A stretch of 64,000 nucleotides of DNA from Phycisphaerales bacterium. GTDB taxonomy: Bacteria > Planctomycetota > Phycisphaerae > Phycisphaerales > UBA1924. Where the stretch lies: positions 62,001 to 126,000 of the forward strand of contig JADJMV010000025.1 of the NCBI GenBank assembly GCA_016709445.1. Reading direction: 5' to 3'. The notes under the pieces are model-generated. The model was given only the letters and a program-made list of their open reading frames with translations. It searched no databases and was not told where the DNA came from. The translations under genes were made by a program, and so were the position numbers. Positions 32,093-41,129 of the stretch are shown here, one piece after another; positions within the stretch are counted from its first letter, which is position 1; the number at the start of each line of letters is the position of its first letter.

Positions 32093-33035
32093 CTAGAGGA
32101 GCAGGTCGGCGATCCCGAGGAGGCCGAGGAGGCAACTCACGACCCCGTTGAGGGTGAAGAAGGCGAGGTCGAGGCCGGCGAGGCCGCGGCGGATGAGGAC
32201 GACATGCTCGGTGATGAGGAGGGTGATCGTGAGGGCGATCGCGGCTCCGAAGAGGGCCCCGAAGCGTGGCTCGGCACGCCAGGCGAGGATCAGCCAGGCG
32301 GCGGCAAGCACGTGGAGGGCTCGGCTCACCATGGCGGCACCGCGGGGGCCGAGGGCGGCGGGGATGCTCGAGAGACCGGAGCGGCGATCGAAGTCGAGGT
32401 CGTGGAGGGCGTAGATCACGTCCGAAGCCGGCGACCCAGCAGAGGACCATGGCGGCGAGCCACCAGAGGGCGGGGGTGTCGGCGAGGGCGTGCGGGCGGA
32501 CGGCGATGGCGGCGCAGAGGGGTGAGGCGGCGAGGGCTCCCCCGAGGAAGAGGTGGCAGAGGGCGGTGAAGCGCTTGGTGAAGGAGTAGAAGGCGATCCA
32601 TACGAGGACGGGGAGGGCGAGGATGGCCGGCCACCAGTTGGCAAAGAGGAGGCCGAAGAGGCCGGCGAGGAGGAGGAAGGCCGCGGCGCAGACGAGCATG
32701 GCCTGGGCGGCCTGACCGGGGGCGAGTCGGCCGGAGGGGAGGGCGCGTCGGGCGGTCCTGGGGTTTCGTGCGTCGATGCGGCGGTCGGCGAATCGGTTGA
32801 CGAGCATGGCCCAGGTCCGGGCGAAGAACATGCAGGCGACGACGATCGCGGCCTTGGCGCCGAGTGTGGCTGGTGATTCGGTTTCGGATCGGGAGAGAAA
32901 GACGGCGAGGAGTGCGAAGGGGAGGGCAAAGACGGAGTGCGCAATCTTGATGTCGCCCGCGACGGCCCGGGCTATATGGAGAGCGCTTCGGGGGGGCGGC
33001 GGTGTGGTCGGGGCTGGAGCGGTCTCGGCGGGCAC
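32093..33035 (-). CDS. UbiA-family prenyltransferase (menaquinone type), frameshifted near 32422
   Basis: The protein likely starts at the GTG at 33035, just past a terminator. The first motif NRFADRRIDARNPRTARRAL is the UbiA Asp-rich region 1. The second Asp-rich motif, DVIYALHDLDFDRRSG, appears in another frame: the first frame reads CWVAGFGRDL and fails, and removing one base at the CC of 32422-32423 gives CWVAGFDVIYALHDLDFD. About nine TM helices would result. The closest type is the 4-hydroxybenzoate/futalosine-route prenyltransferase (MqnP/UbiA), which attaches the isoprenoid tail in quinone synthesis at the membrane. Either a sequencing error or inactivation. Confidence 0.8.
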
Positions 33036-33054
33036 GCTGCAGGGTATGACCGGC

Positions 33055-33099
33055 AAAAAGCAAAGGGGTCTCGGCTCCCCTCGCGGCGCCGAGACCCCT
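33055..33099 (-). terminator. Intrinsic terminator upstream of the prenyltransferase gene
   Basis: On the minus strand, AGGGGTCTCGGC (33099-33088) pairs perfectly over 12 bp with GCCGAGACCCCT (33075-33064) and is followed by TTTGCTTTTT. It stops transcription coming from the protease side. Confidence 0.8.
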
Positions 33100-33185
33100 C
33101 CACCGGAGACCAAGATGTTGCTTGCTACCGCCTGCTTATACGGATTCGCGCGTGGCGATGTTCCGCGGCGGGGGACCATCCGAGT

Positions 33186-33215
33186 AAAAATGCCCCGGGG
33201 CGAGCCCCGGGGCAT
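33186..33215 (-). terminator. Intrinsic terminator of the subtilisin-like protease gene
   Basis: A perfect 12-bp stem, ATGCCCCGGGGC with GCCCCGGGGCAT and a 2-nt loop, leads into TTTT on the minus strand, 28 bases past the protease stop codon. Confidence 0.85.
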
Positions 33216-33242
33216 GGGTTGGGACATGGTCGTGGCCGGTCG

Positions 33243-35149
33243 TTATGAGCAGCCGACGTTCCAGAGATTGAGGAAGGCGAGGACGTCCTGGGTGTTGATG
33301 TCGCCGTCGCCGTTGATGTCGGCGGCAGAGTCGGAGGTGTTCCAGGCGTTGAGGAAGGCGAGGACGTCCTGGGTGTTGACATTGCCGTCGCCATTGAAGT
33401 CGGCGATGCAGTCGTTGGGCGGGGTGAATTCGTCGCCGATCCGGATGTCGTCGATGTACCAATCGTCGGTGGCATCGGCGCCGAGGGCGCGGAAGCGGAT
33501 CTGGAAGCCGTTGTGGTAGGCGTCGAAGATCAGGTAGTTCTGATGGAACTCGAACCGGGCCTGGTCGTTGCCGTCGGAGGTGATGGTCTCGAAGGGGACC
33601 CAGGCGCCCGAGTCGTTGTAGTACTCGGCGACGAGCTGCTTGCCCGCCTCGACGCCCTTGTGCTGGGTGAAGAAGCTGAAGAACGTGGGGAAGTCGGCGC
33701 CGAGCATCAGGAAGTTGGTGCTGCTGATCGAATCGAGCCCGTCGAGGTTGAGCGAGTATGGCGCGCTCGGCTCGTTGGTCGCGGCTTCGCTGATCTCGGC
33801 CCCGCTGCTGGTGGGCCAGGTGTCGGAGTCGAGCCCGAGGGCGGCGAACTCCTCAAGGAATGGGGGCTCGATGCCGGTGCTCCCGCCGGCGAGGACGAGC
33901 GAGTTTGTAGGAATTGATGCGTCCGTAGCCGAATGTGTTGTCGACGCCGGCGGAGCCGAGGTCGTCGCATCCGGCCTTGATGATGGCCTCGACTTCGTCA
34001 GGGGTGAGGGCCGGGTTGGCCGACCAGACCAGGCCGATGAGGCCGGCGGTGAGCGGGGCAGCGAAGCTGGTGCCGCTGACCGAGGCGTAGCCGCTGCTGG
34101 TGGTGGTGGTGTAGACGTTGTTCCCGGGGGCCATGAGGTCGACGCTGGGTCCGTAGGCGCTGAAGCTGGCCTTGTTGTCGGTGCCCGTGGTGGCGCCCAC
34201 CACGATGACGTCGTCGGCGTCGCGGCTGCCCCAGTTGAGGTTGGCGCCGTCGTTGCCCGCGGCCCAGGTGAGCAGGCCGCCGAGGGCCTTGATCTGGGTC
34301 GCGGTCGATCGGACGCTGGCGGAGTTGACGCCGGAGTAGGAGACGTTGGCGACCTTGTCGCCGGCCTGGATGGAGGTGAGGGCGGCATGGACAAGTGTGC
34401 TCAGATTGGCCGAGCCGCCCGAGCTGTTGGAGACGCGGAGCATGCGGTGGCTGAGGTTCCATCCCACGCCGGAGACGCCCGTGCCGTTGTTGCCGTTGGC
34501 GGCGGCGCAGCCGGTGGTCTCTGTGCCGTGGCTGGCGACGGGGCCGATCTGGCCGCCCTGGCTCTCCCAGAGCTTGTTGACGGCGTTGTAGCCCTCCTTG
34601 CGGTTGAGGAGCAGGTCGGGGTGGTTGGTCTGGACGCCGGTGTCGCAGATCCCGACGGTCACGGCGGGTGTGCCGGTGTGGAGGTCCCAGGCGGCGCAGG
34701 AATTCATCTTGCTGGCGCCGTGGTGCCACTGGCTATTGAAGCGTGAGTCGTTGGGACAGACGACGGGGAAGAGGAGCCAGTCGGGCTCGGCAAACTCGAA
34801 CAGCCCTGTCGCCATGAGCTTGTCGATGAGTTGGTTCTCGTTCATGCCCTGCGGGACCACGATCACATGGTGGTCGACAAGCGGCTCGTACCAGGACTCC
34901 TCGTACTGCGCCAGCAGGGCGATGGCCTGCCGCGTGGAGGACTCGGCCTGTTGGGCCGAGAGGCCCCGGGCGCTGAGGGCCCCCCGCCTGGAGCGGTCGG
35001 ACGATGATGCGTCCGGAGAACTCCATGGAGCCCGCGACCTGATGAAAGTTGGCGGGCGTCGGGGCTGCGTCGGGGGATACCGAGCGCGAGGGCTCGCCGG
35101 CCAGAGCGCCGGCGCACGCCAAAGCAACAATGCAACTGAGCTTCTTCAC
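33243..35149 (-). CDS. Secreted subtilisin-like serine protease with dockerin tail, two frameshifts
   Basis: A GTG at 35149 with GGAGGAG upstream starts the signal peptide KKLSCIVALACAGALA. The frame breaks in the C6 run at 34980-34985 (RPLQAG joins ALSARGLSAQQ) and again at the TTT of 33904-33906 (GRINSYN joins SLVLAGGSTG). Once joined, the propeptide is followed by an S8 domain with Asp in GICDTGVQ (near 168), His in SHGTETTG (near 206) and Ser in SGTSFAAP (near 361). A beta-sandwich module (SLNLDGLDS...TDDWYIDDIR) and a dockerin-like pair DFNGDGNVNTQDVLAFLNAW and DINGDGDINTQD close the protein. It would act outside the cytoplasm. Its C-terminal module is nearly shared with the neighbouring metalloprotease. 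Confidence 0.82.
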
Positions 35150-35365
35150 GAGGCTTCTCCTCCATCGTGGGCGCAAGATGTGGGTTCCGGCGACGGAGGC
35201 ATCCCCCCGACGCACGGGCCCACCCTACTGGGTGAGTCGGTCTGTCGCGAGCCGATACGCGGGCTTTTTCGGCGGGATTCGATGGTTTTGCCCTTTCGGG
35301 GCTGGGGCCCGGGGCTCCGGCCTCGAACAAGACCCTCGCAGAGCCCCAACATCGGCGGTTCGGGG

Positions 35366-35397
35366 CGAAAGAAAAGCCCCGGGCCGGGCCCGGGGCT
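35366..35397 (-). terminator. Intrinsic terminator of the metalloprotease gene
   Basis: On the minus strand a perfect 10-bp stem (AGCCCCGGGC/GCCCGGGGCT, 3-nt loop) leads into TTTTCTTTC, 25 bases past the stop. Confidence 0.85.
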
Positions 35398-35421
35398 GGA
35401 GTGTCGTGGGGGTCGTGAGGC

Positions 35422-37683
35422 TCAGCAGCCGGCGTTCCAGAGATTGAGGAAGGCGAGGACGTCCTGGGTGTTGACGTTGCCATCGCCGTTGATGTCGGCG
35501 GAGATATCGCCGGCGGCCCAGGCGTTGAGGAAGGCGAGGACGTCCTGGGTGTTGACGTTGCCGTCGTCGTTGAAGTCGGCGATGCAGTCGTTCGGCGGCG
35601 TGTACTCGTCACCGAGCCGGATGTCGTCGATGTACCAGTCGTCGGTGGCATCGGCGCCGACGGCACGGAAGCGGATCGTGAAGCCGTCGCTGTACGCGTC
35701 GAAGATCAGCGCGTTCTGGTGAAACTCGAACTTGGTTTGATCGTTGCCGTCCGAGGTGATGGTCTCGAAGGTCGAATAGCCGCCGAAGTCGTTGGTGTAT
35801 TCGACGATGAGCTGCTTGCCGGATTCGACGCCCTTGTGCTCGACGTAGAAGCTGAGATAGGAGGGGAAGGGCGCGTTGGCCATCAGGAAGTTGAACGTCT
35901 CGGCCGAGTCGGTACCGTCAAGGTTGAGCGAGTACGGATCGCTCGGCTCGTTGGTGGCGTCGGTGGTGACGGCGGCGCCGGAGATATTCTGCCATGTCGT
36001 GCTGGTGTTGAGCGTCGAGTTGGCGAAGGGCTCGTAGAAGGGGAGCGCGTTGCCGGGGAAGTCGCCGACGCCGATGTCGTCGATGTACCAGTCGTCGGTG
36101 CCGTCGGCGCCCTGCGCGCGGAACCGGAGGGCGAAGTCCGGGCCCCAGGCGAAGACATCGACGGGGTAGACGTGGAAGTCAAAGGAGGACTGATCGACAC
36201 CGTCGGAGGTGATGGTGTCGAAGGTCTGCCAGACGCCGTTGATGTCGAGGTACTCGGCGACGAGGGTCTTCCCGGCCTCGACGCCCTTGTGCTCGGAGTG
36301 GAACGAGAAGTAGGGCACCTCGAAGACACCGGTGAGATCGATCGATCCGGTCGTGATCGAGTCGGTCCCGTCGAGATTGAGCGAGTAGGGCTCGCTCGGC
36401 TCGCCGTCGGCGTTGGAGTTCACGACACCGCCGGAATTGCTCACCCAGATGTCGGTGTTGATGGTTGTGCTGGCCCAATCCTCGAAGAAGGGGAAGGAGA
36501 TGCCGCTCTGATCGAGGCACGGGCGGGCGGCGGCGTAGTTGGTGATCTTCGTGGCCGAGGCGGCGCCGAAGCGGGCGGGGTTCCCGAGCCCGTCGCACCC
36601 GCCGAGCCCGGAGCACATGATGTGGCAATCGCCGTTGCCGTCGCAGTGCTGGGCGCTGAAGTTGTGGCCGATCTCGTGGGCGGAGAGGCCGCCGCGGGCA
36701 TTCTGGCCGCTTGTGTAGCGGGACTGCACGCACCCGTAGCCGTTGTTGGTGCAGACGGCTGAGAGGTAGGCAATGCCGATCACCGAGCCGTCGAGGTTGA
36801 CGCCGGTGAACATGTGGGCGAGGTCGCGGTGCACGCCGCCCTTGTTGGCGTTCCACCAGGAGCGGAACTGGCTCAGGCGCGTGCCGGGGTCGGTGGAGGT
36901 GTACGGGTCGCTGGAGGTGGTCCAGATGTTGTAGTGGGGGATCTGGAAGGTGACATTGCACTGTCCCTCGTAGACGGCGGAGACGCGGGCGATGACCAGG
37001 TCGATGTCGGCGATGGTGTTGGCTTCGCTCGAGCCGTTATAGACCGAGTAGAACTCGTAGTCGGCCTCGCACGCGAGCTCGCAGACCTCGAAGGCGCGCG
37101 TTCCGCCGCCGCTTCCGGCGGGCTCGGCGGCTTCGATGGCGCCCTGGGCCGCGTCGTCGACGCCGCAGCGCCACGGGCCGTTCGGGGCCGCGTCGTCGTC
37201 CCGCGACACCACGACCAGGGAGGGGTCGGCGCCCGGGAGGACGTCGTAGAGCGGTTGGATGGTCCAGATGACCGGCTCCTCGACCCCGGGGAGCACGACG
37301 GTCAGGTGGAGCCCGCCGCCGAGGCGCGAGCCCGCTGCCCTGGCGCCCTCGACACCCTTGACGAATCCTCGGACGGTGAGCGGCTGGGGCAGGGGGATGG
37401 GTGCGGTCACGCCCCCGTCGAGCCCGATCGTGGCGGTCGCGTCCGCGGTGCGGAACGAGGCCGGCTCGACCCACACGTCGTAGGTGAGGCCGTCGAGCAC
37501 CAGATCGGTGCCGAACGCCACGTTATCGGCGGGGACGGTCAACCGCTGGACCGTGAAGTCCAGGAGCTCGAGCTTGGACGCCACGCTCTGGCGCGTGCCC
37601 TGGTCGACCTGCTGTACCTGCGCGAGGACGGGCAACGCCGTGAGCCCGAACATCGCGACTGCTCCGAGGAGTCGTGTGCGCAT
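35422..37683 (-). CDS. Secreted metzincin (reprolysin-like M12B) metalloprotease with tandem beta-sandwich modules and dockerin tail
   Basis: The 753-residue protein has AGGAGGAAGAAG before the ATG at 37683 and a signal peptide (LLGAVAMFGLTALPVLAQ). A propeptide-like region is followed by the catalytic motif HEIGHNFSAQHCD near residue 334 and the Met-turn CHIMCSG. Two copies of a beta-sandwich module of about 150 residues follow, each with EPS-x-PYSLNLDG-x-DS, HKGVE(A/S)GK, ETITSDG-x-DQ or similar, and TDDWYIDDI. The tail is a dockerin-like repeat pair ending FLNLWNAGC. It digests extracellular or surface proteins. The modules are shared with the downstream subtilase, implying domain shuffling. 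Intact frame. Confidence 0.88.
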   Translation of the reverse strand: MRTRLLGAVAMFGLTALPVLAQVQQVDQGTRQSVASKLELLDFTVQRLTVPADNVAFGTDLVLDGLTYDVWVEPASFRTADATATIGLDGGVTAPIPLPQPLTVRGFVKGVEGARAAGSRLGGGLHLTVVLPGVEEPVIWTIQPLYDVLPGADPSLVVVSRDDDAAPNGPWRCGVDDAAQGAIEAAEPAGSGGGTRAFEVCELACEADYEFYSVYNGSSEANTIADIDLVIARVSAVYEGQCNVTFQIPHYNIWTTSSDPYTSTDPGTRLSQFRSWWNANKGGVHRDLAHMFTGVNLDGSVIGIAYLSAVCTNNGYGCVQSRYTSGQNARGGLSAHEIGHNFSAQHCDGNGDCHIMCSGLGGCDGLGNPARFGAASATKITNYAAARPCLDQSGISFPFFEDWASTTINTDIWVSNSGGVVNSNADGEPSEPYSLNLDGTDSITTGSIDLTGVFEVPYFSFHSEHKGVEAGKTLVAEYLDINGVWQTFDTITSDGVDQSSFDFHVYPVDVFAWGPDFALRFRAQGADGTDDWYIDDIGVGDFPGNALPFYEPFANSTLNTSTTWQNISGAAVTTDATNEPSDPYSLNLDGTDSAETFNFLMANAPFPSYLSFYVEHKGVESGKQLIVEYTNDFGGYSTFETITSDGNDQTKFEFHQNALIFDAYSDGFTIRFRAVGADATDDWYIDDIRLGDEYTPPNDCIADFNDDGNVNTQDVLAFLNAWAAGDISADINGDGNVNTQDVLAFLNLWNAGC

Positions 37684-37847
37684 CTTCTTCCTCCTGTACC
37701 TGGGGACCCTTCAGGCCTGAGCGTACACGAAACCGCTCGGAAGCCCAAGCGCCGGCTCCGGATCCATCGAATCGGCGATGGCGCGAAAGCGCGGCTTCCG
37801 GCGGCACGGCGCGGGGCTGCACACCCTGACAACACCCTCGTGAAATC

Positions 37848-40202
37848 CTACTGCCCGGCCCAATTGCGGAGAAACTCGACCACATCGCGCGAGTCGACGG
37901 CGCCGTCGCCGGTGATGTCGGCGCCGGGGTCATGGGCGCTCCAGTCGGAGAGGAAGGCCGTCAGATCGCGTGAGTCGACCACACCGTCGTCGTTCCAGTC
38001 GGCGACCGGCCCGGTGATCGTCAGGGTGCGCACGGGCATGAGCGCGACGGTCTCGCCGGCCTGGGCGATCGTGACCTCGAGCCGGTCGGTACCCCGTGCG
38101 TCGTCGCCGAGCGCGGCGGCGCTCACGACGATTGTGTAGGTGCCGTCGCCGTGATCGGTCGCGTCGCCGAGGGTCGTGAGCCCGGCCGAGCCCGCGGCGT
38201 GTCGAGCGCCGACGGCGAGGCCCGGCCCGACCGGCTCCGATCGCCAATCGAGAGGCTCGATGCGGAGCGTGGTCTCGGCGCCGACGGGGAGCCTGTCGGT
38301 CCCGAGATCGGCGGTGGATCGCACGGCGTCGGCGACCCCGATCAGTGAGACGCGCCACGCGTCGTACAGGTCGTGCAGCTGCGCGACCGGATCGGGATCG
38401 TCCTTGGATTGGTTCGCGACGTTGAACTCCATGTAGTACCGCGCGGTGGCGCACCCGACCCCGTTGTTGAAGTAGCCCTCCCCGTCGCCCGGATCGATGC
38501 CGGCGACGCCCATGATCCCGTTGATCTGCCGCATGTTGCTGGCGAGGTCCGGCCGGCCGTCCCCGGTAAAGTCGCCGATCGCCAGGTCGTTCGCCCCGCC
38601 GGCGAGCGCGTAGATCCGGTCGAGCAGGGGGTCGGCGCCGGGCCGGCCGAGCATGAGAGTCAGGCCGGCGTTGATGTCGTTGGAGAGGGCGAGGTCGTCG
38701 AGGCCGTCGCCGTCGATATCCGCCGACTCTATCGCGGTGTACTGCAGGCCGGTTCCGAGCAGCGCCGAACCGAACACGCCTTGGGCCGTTTGGCGGAACA
38801 CGCTGATCGATCGCCCGTCGCGGTTGGCCGTGGCGAGGTCGGTGCGTCCGTCGCCGTCGAAGTCACCGGCCGCGACGCCCACGGGCCGGGCGTCGGTGCC
38901 AAGCGTTCGGTCCAGAGTGAAGCCGCCGGCGCCGTTGTTGGCGAGGATGGCGAGGAGGTTGTCGTCTTGGAGCGTGCACGCCAGGTCGGGGGCGCCGTCG
39001 GCATCGATCCGGGCGCTGATCACGGGGCCGGGGTTGGCGCCCACCGCGATCGACTGGGCTGGGGCGATCGCGCCCGCGCCGTTGTTCAGGAGGATCGTGA
39101 CGGTGCCCGCTGTGGCGTTGCTGATCGCGGCGTCGGGCCAGGAGTCGCCGTTGAAGTCGCCGGTGCTCACCCAGGTCGCGCCGGGCTCGACGACGATGAG
39201 CGATGGGAAGCTGAAGGATCCGTCACCGAGGCCGTAGAGCAGGCCCGCGCGGCCGTTCGTCGGATCGCCATAGAGCAGATCGAGATGGCCGTCACGATCG
39301 AAATCCGCGGTGGCCAGGCCGCTGACAAGTCCCGCCGCCGTTGCCGGCAGGGAGGGCGCGAAGGTGACGTAGTGATCCATGAGCTGGGTGCCGAGCATGA
39401 CGCCGATCAGGGAGTCGTTGCGGCTCGCGGCCGCGAGGTCGAGCCGGCCGTCCTCGTTGAAGTCGCCGGTGGCAAGGCCGTATGTGGAGCGCCCGACCCG
39501 ATAGACCGAATTGCATCCGAATCCATCACCGGCCCGGGCGATGAGCATGTAGGAGATGTGAGCGCTCTTGCCGGTCTCGGGATCCCAGCCCTCGGGGGGG
39601 GAGCCGCAGCTGTCCGGGTTATTGTTGTTGCAGGAGCAGCGTCCATCGCCGCCGAAGGATCGGGCCTCCTCCATGGCGAGCATCATGGTCTCGGCCAGGT
39701 CGAGCCCGCTGGCGAGTGAGGAGACGATGACCTGCTCGGTCTCGGCGACGACGGGATTGCCGGTGAGGACATTGCCCTGCACGGCGTAGACGACGTCGCC
39801 GACGCGTCCGGTCGCACCGCCGGCCCACTGGCCGTCGCGAGTGCCGGTAAAGGTGGCGACCCCCCCCATCGCATCGGCGATGCCGTACTGACGGGACTGG
39901 TGCGAGACGTCGAAGGCCTCGAGCAGCGCAAGGATCTCCTGCGGATCGACGCCCTCGAGGAGGCGGTCGCGCATGAACACGCGGTTGAAGCCGTTCTGGT
40001 CGACCGAGCTCTGGGCCGTGGCGGCCCCGACGCCCGGGATGAGCACGGGCGTATTGGCTCGAAGATCAAAGCCGGTGAGGCACGTGGCCGATCCGACCGC
40101 GATCTCGCCGGTGCGGGTGTCGATGATGACGATGGACCATGTCGCCGAGGCGGTGGTGGCGATACCGGCGACGACCGCAAGGGCACAGGCTGCGCGACGC
40201 AT
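37848..40202 (-). CDS. Secreted DUF1028 / FG-GAP repeat protein with dockerin tail
   Basis: The 784-residue protein starts at the ATG at 40202 with a signal peptide (CALAVVAGIATTASA). The DUF1028 domain follows directly: TWSIVIIDTRTGEIAVGSAT, typical of a putative Ntn-hydrolase-like family. Then come at least six FG-GAP/VCBS propeller repeats marked D-F-(N/D)-x-D-G-x-x-D-L (such as GDFNEDGRLDLAAA and GDFDGDGRTDLATA). The C-terminus has a beta domain and a dockerin pair (DWNDDGVVDSRDLTAFLSDW). Substrate or ligand unknown. The paired calcium-like Asp motifs suggest a stable extracellular protein. Confidence 0.82.
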   Translation of the reverse strand: MRRAACALAVVAGIATTASATWSIVIIDTRTGEIAVGSATCLTGFDLRANTPVLIPGVGAATAQSSVDQNGFNRVFMRDRLLEGVDPQEILALLEAFDVSHQSRQYGIADAMGGVATFTGTRDGQWAGGATGRVGDVVYAVQGNVLTGNPVVAETEQVIVSSLASGLDLAETMMLAMEEARSFGGDGRCSCNNNNPDSCGSPPEGWDPETGKSAHISYMLIARAGDGFGCNSVYRVGRSTYGLATGDFNEDGRLDLAAASRNDSLIGVMLGTQLMDHYVTFAPSLPATAAGLVSGLATADFDRDGHLDLLYGDPTNGRAGLLYGLGDGSFSFPSLIVVEPGATWVSTGDFNGDSWPDAAISNATAGTVTILLNNGAGAIAPAQSIAVGANPGPVISARIDADGAPDLACTLQDDNLLAILANNGAGGFTLDRTLGTDARPVGVAAGDFDGDGRTDLATANRDGRSISVFRQTAQGVFGSALLGTGLQYTAIESADIDGDGLDDLALSNDINAGLTLMLGRPGADPLLDRIYALAGGANDLAIGDFTGDGRPDLASNMRQINGIMGVAGIDPGDGEGYFNNGVGCATARYYMEFNVANQSKDDPDPVAQLHDLYDAWRVSLIGVADAVRSTADLGTDRLPVGAETTLRIEPLDWRSEPVGPGLAVGARHAAGSAGLTTLGDATDHGDGTYTIVVSAAALGDDARGTDRLEVTIAQAGETVALMPVRTLTITGPVADWNDDGVVDSRDLTAFLSDWSAHDPGADITGDGAVDSRDVVEFLRNWAGQ

Positions 40203-40334
40203 TGGGTGATCTCTCGCTTCTGGGGGGCTGCTCACTTCGGGACCCCGAACTCAAGCTATCGGCGACAGAGCACGGCTCCAAGCCCCGCGGCCTGAGGTTC
40301 GGCCAGAACTGGGAGTTGGATGGGGGCGGGGGGC

Positions 40335-40369
40335 AAAAAAGCAGCCCGGCGGCCCTTCGGCCGCCGAGC
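40335..40369 (-). terminator. Intrinsic terminator of the PEP-CTERM gene
   Basis: On the minus strand GCTCGGCGGCC-GAAG-GGCCGCCGGGC forms an 11-bp stem with one G-U pair, then TGCTTTTTT. It lies 27 bases past the stop. Confidence 0.88.
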
Positions 40370-40396
40370 GTTGCTCTGCATCAGAATGTCGTGCGA

Positions 40397-40951
40397 TTAG
40401 CGACGACGGCGGGTGGCGACGAGGCCGCCGAGGCCGAGAGCCGCGAGGGCGCCCGGCGTGGGGACCGCGGTGTAGGTGCGGAAGGTGTAGTCGAAGTCGG
40501 GGAAAGAGCCGAAGCCGGAGTTGGCACAGGTCTGGCCGAAGGCGTAGGGGTTGACCGTCGAGCCGTAGATGCCCTCGGTGTTCTGCGCGCTGGTGAAGAC
40601 CAGGTAGTAGGTGACATTCTGGGCGATTGGCTGGGGGGACCAGAACACATCGACCCACTGCCCCTCGGTGCCGACGGCGGAGCCCTGGGCCATCAGGTTG
40701 CCGCCCTGATTGGGCAGGTTGTCGAACAGGCTGATCGTAATGGTTTCCGAGGACCCACCGCCGAAGTCCATGAGTTGGATATCGGCGCCGCTGACGTTGC
40801 TGGCGCTCTGGGTCTGGAAGGACTGGGCGAGGTCGCCCTGGCCGAACGACGCCATGTACGCGTCGTTTTGGGGCTGGTTCTGGTCGATCACATCGGCTGC
40901 AGCGGCGCCGGCCAAGCCAGCCACCGCCACAAGGGCAACAAGAGTCTTCAT
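40397..40951 (-). CDS. PEP-CTERM-type exported protein
   Basis: About 184 residues. GGAGAG is best placed for the ATG at 40951 (one at 40957 is too close). The signal peptide MKTLVALVAVAGLAGAAAA is followed by a jelly-roll-like beta domain (SFQTQSASNVSGADIQLMDF and later strands). The C-terminal tail is VPTPGALAALGLGGLV plus four arginines. That motif-helix-Arg tail is the PEP-CTERM sorting signal variant common in Phycisphaerae, processed by an exosortase. Surface or extracellular matrix protein; ligand unknown. A strong terminator follows. Confidence 0.82.
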   Translation of the reverse strand: MKTLVALVAVAGLAGAAAADVIDQNQPQNDAYMASFGQGDLAQSFQTQSASNVSGADIQLMDFGGGSSETITISLFDNLPNQGGNLMAQGSAVGTEGQWVDVFWSPQPIAQNVTYYLVFTSAQNTEGIYGSTVNPYAFGQTCANSGFGSFPDFDYTFRTYTAVPTPGALAALGLGGLVATRRRR

Positions 40952-41129
40952 GCTCATCTCTCCGCGCTCTGCACTCGCTCCATAGGCCCCCACACCGGAA
41001 GCCCGAGGCCCCGATGGTACTTGAGTTGACTCGGAAAGTGTACGGAAAAGTGCGTAGACGGAGAGGTTTGTGGTACGTCTGGCGCGAACGAGGCCCGCGA
41101 ATCCGTCAAGTCGTTATCGGACGAAGTTG

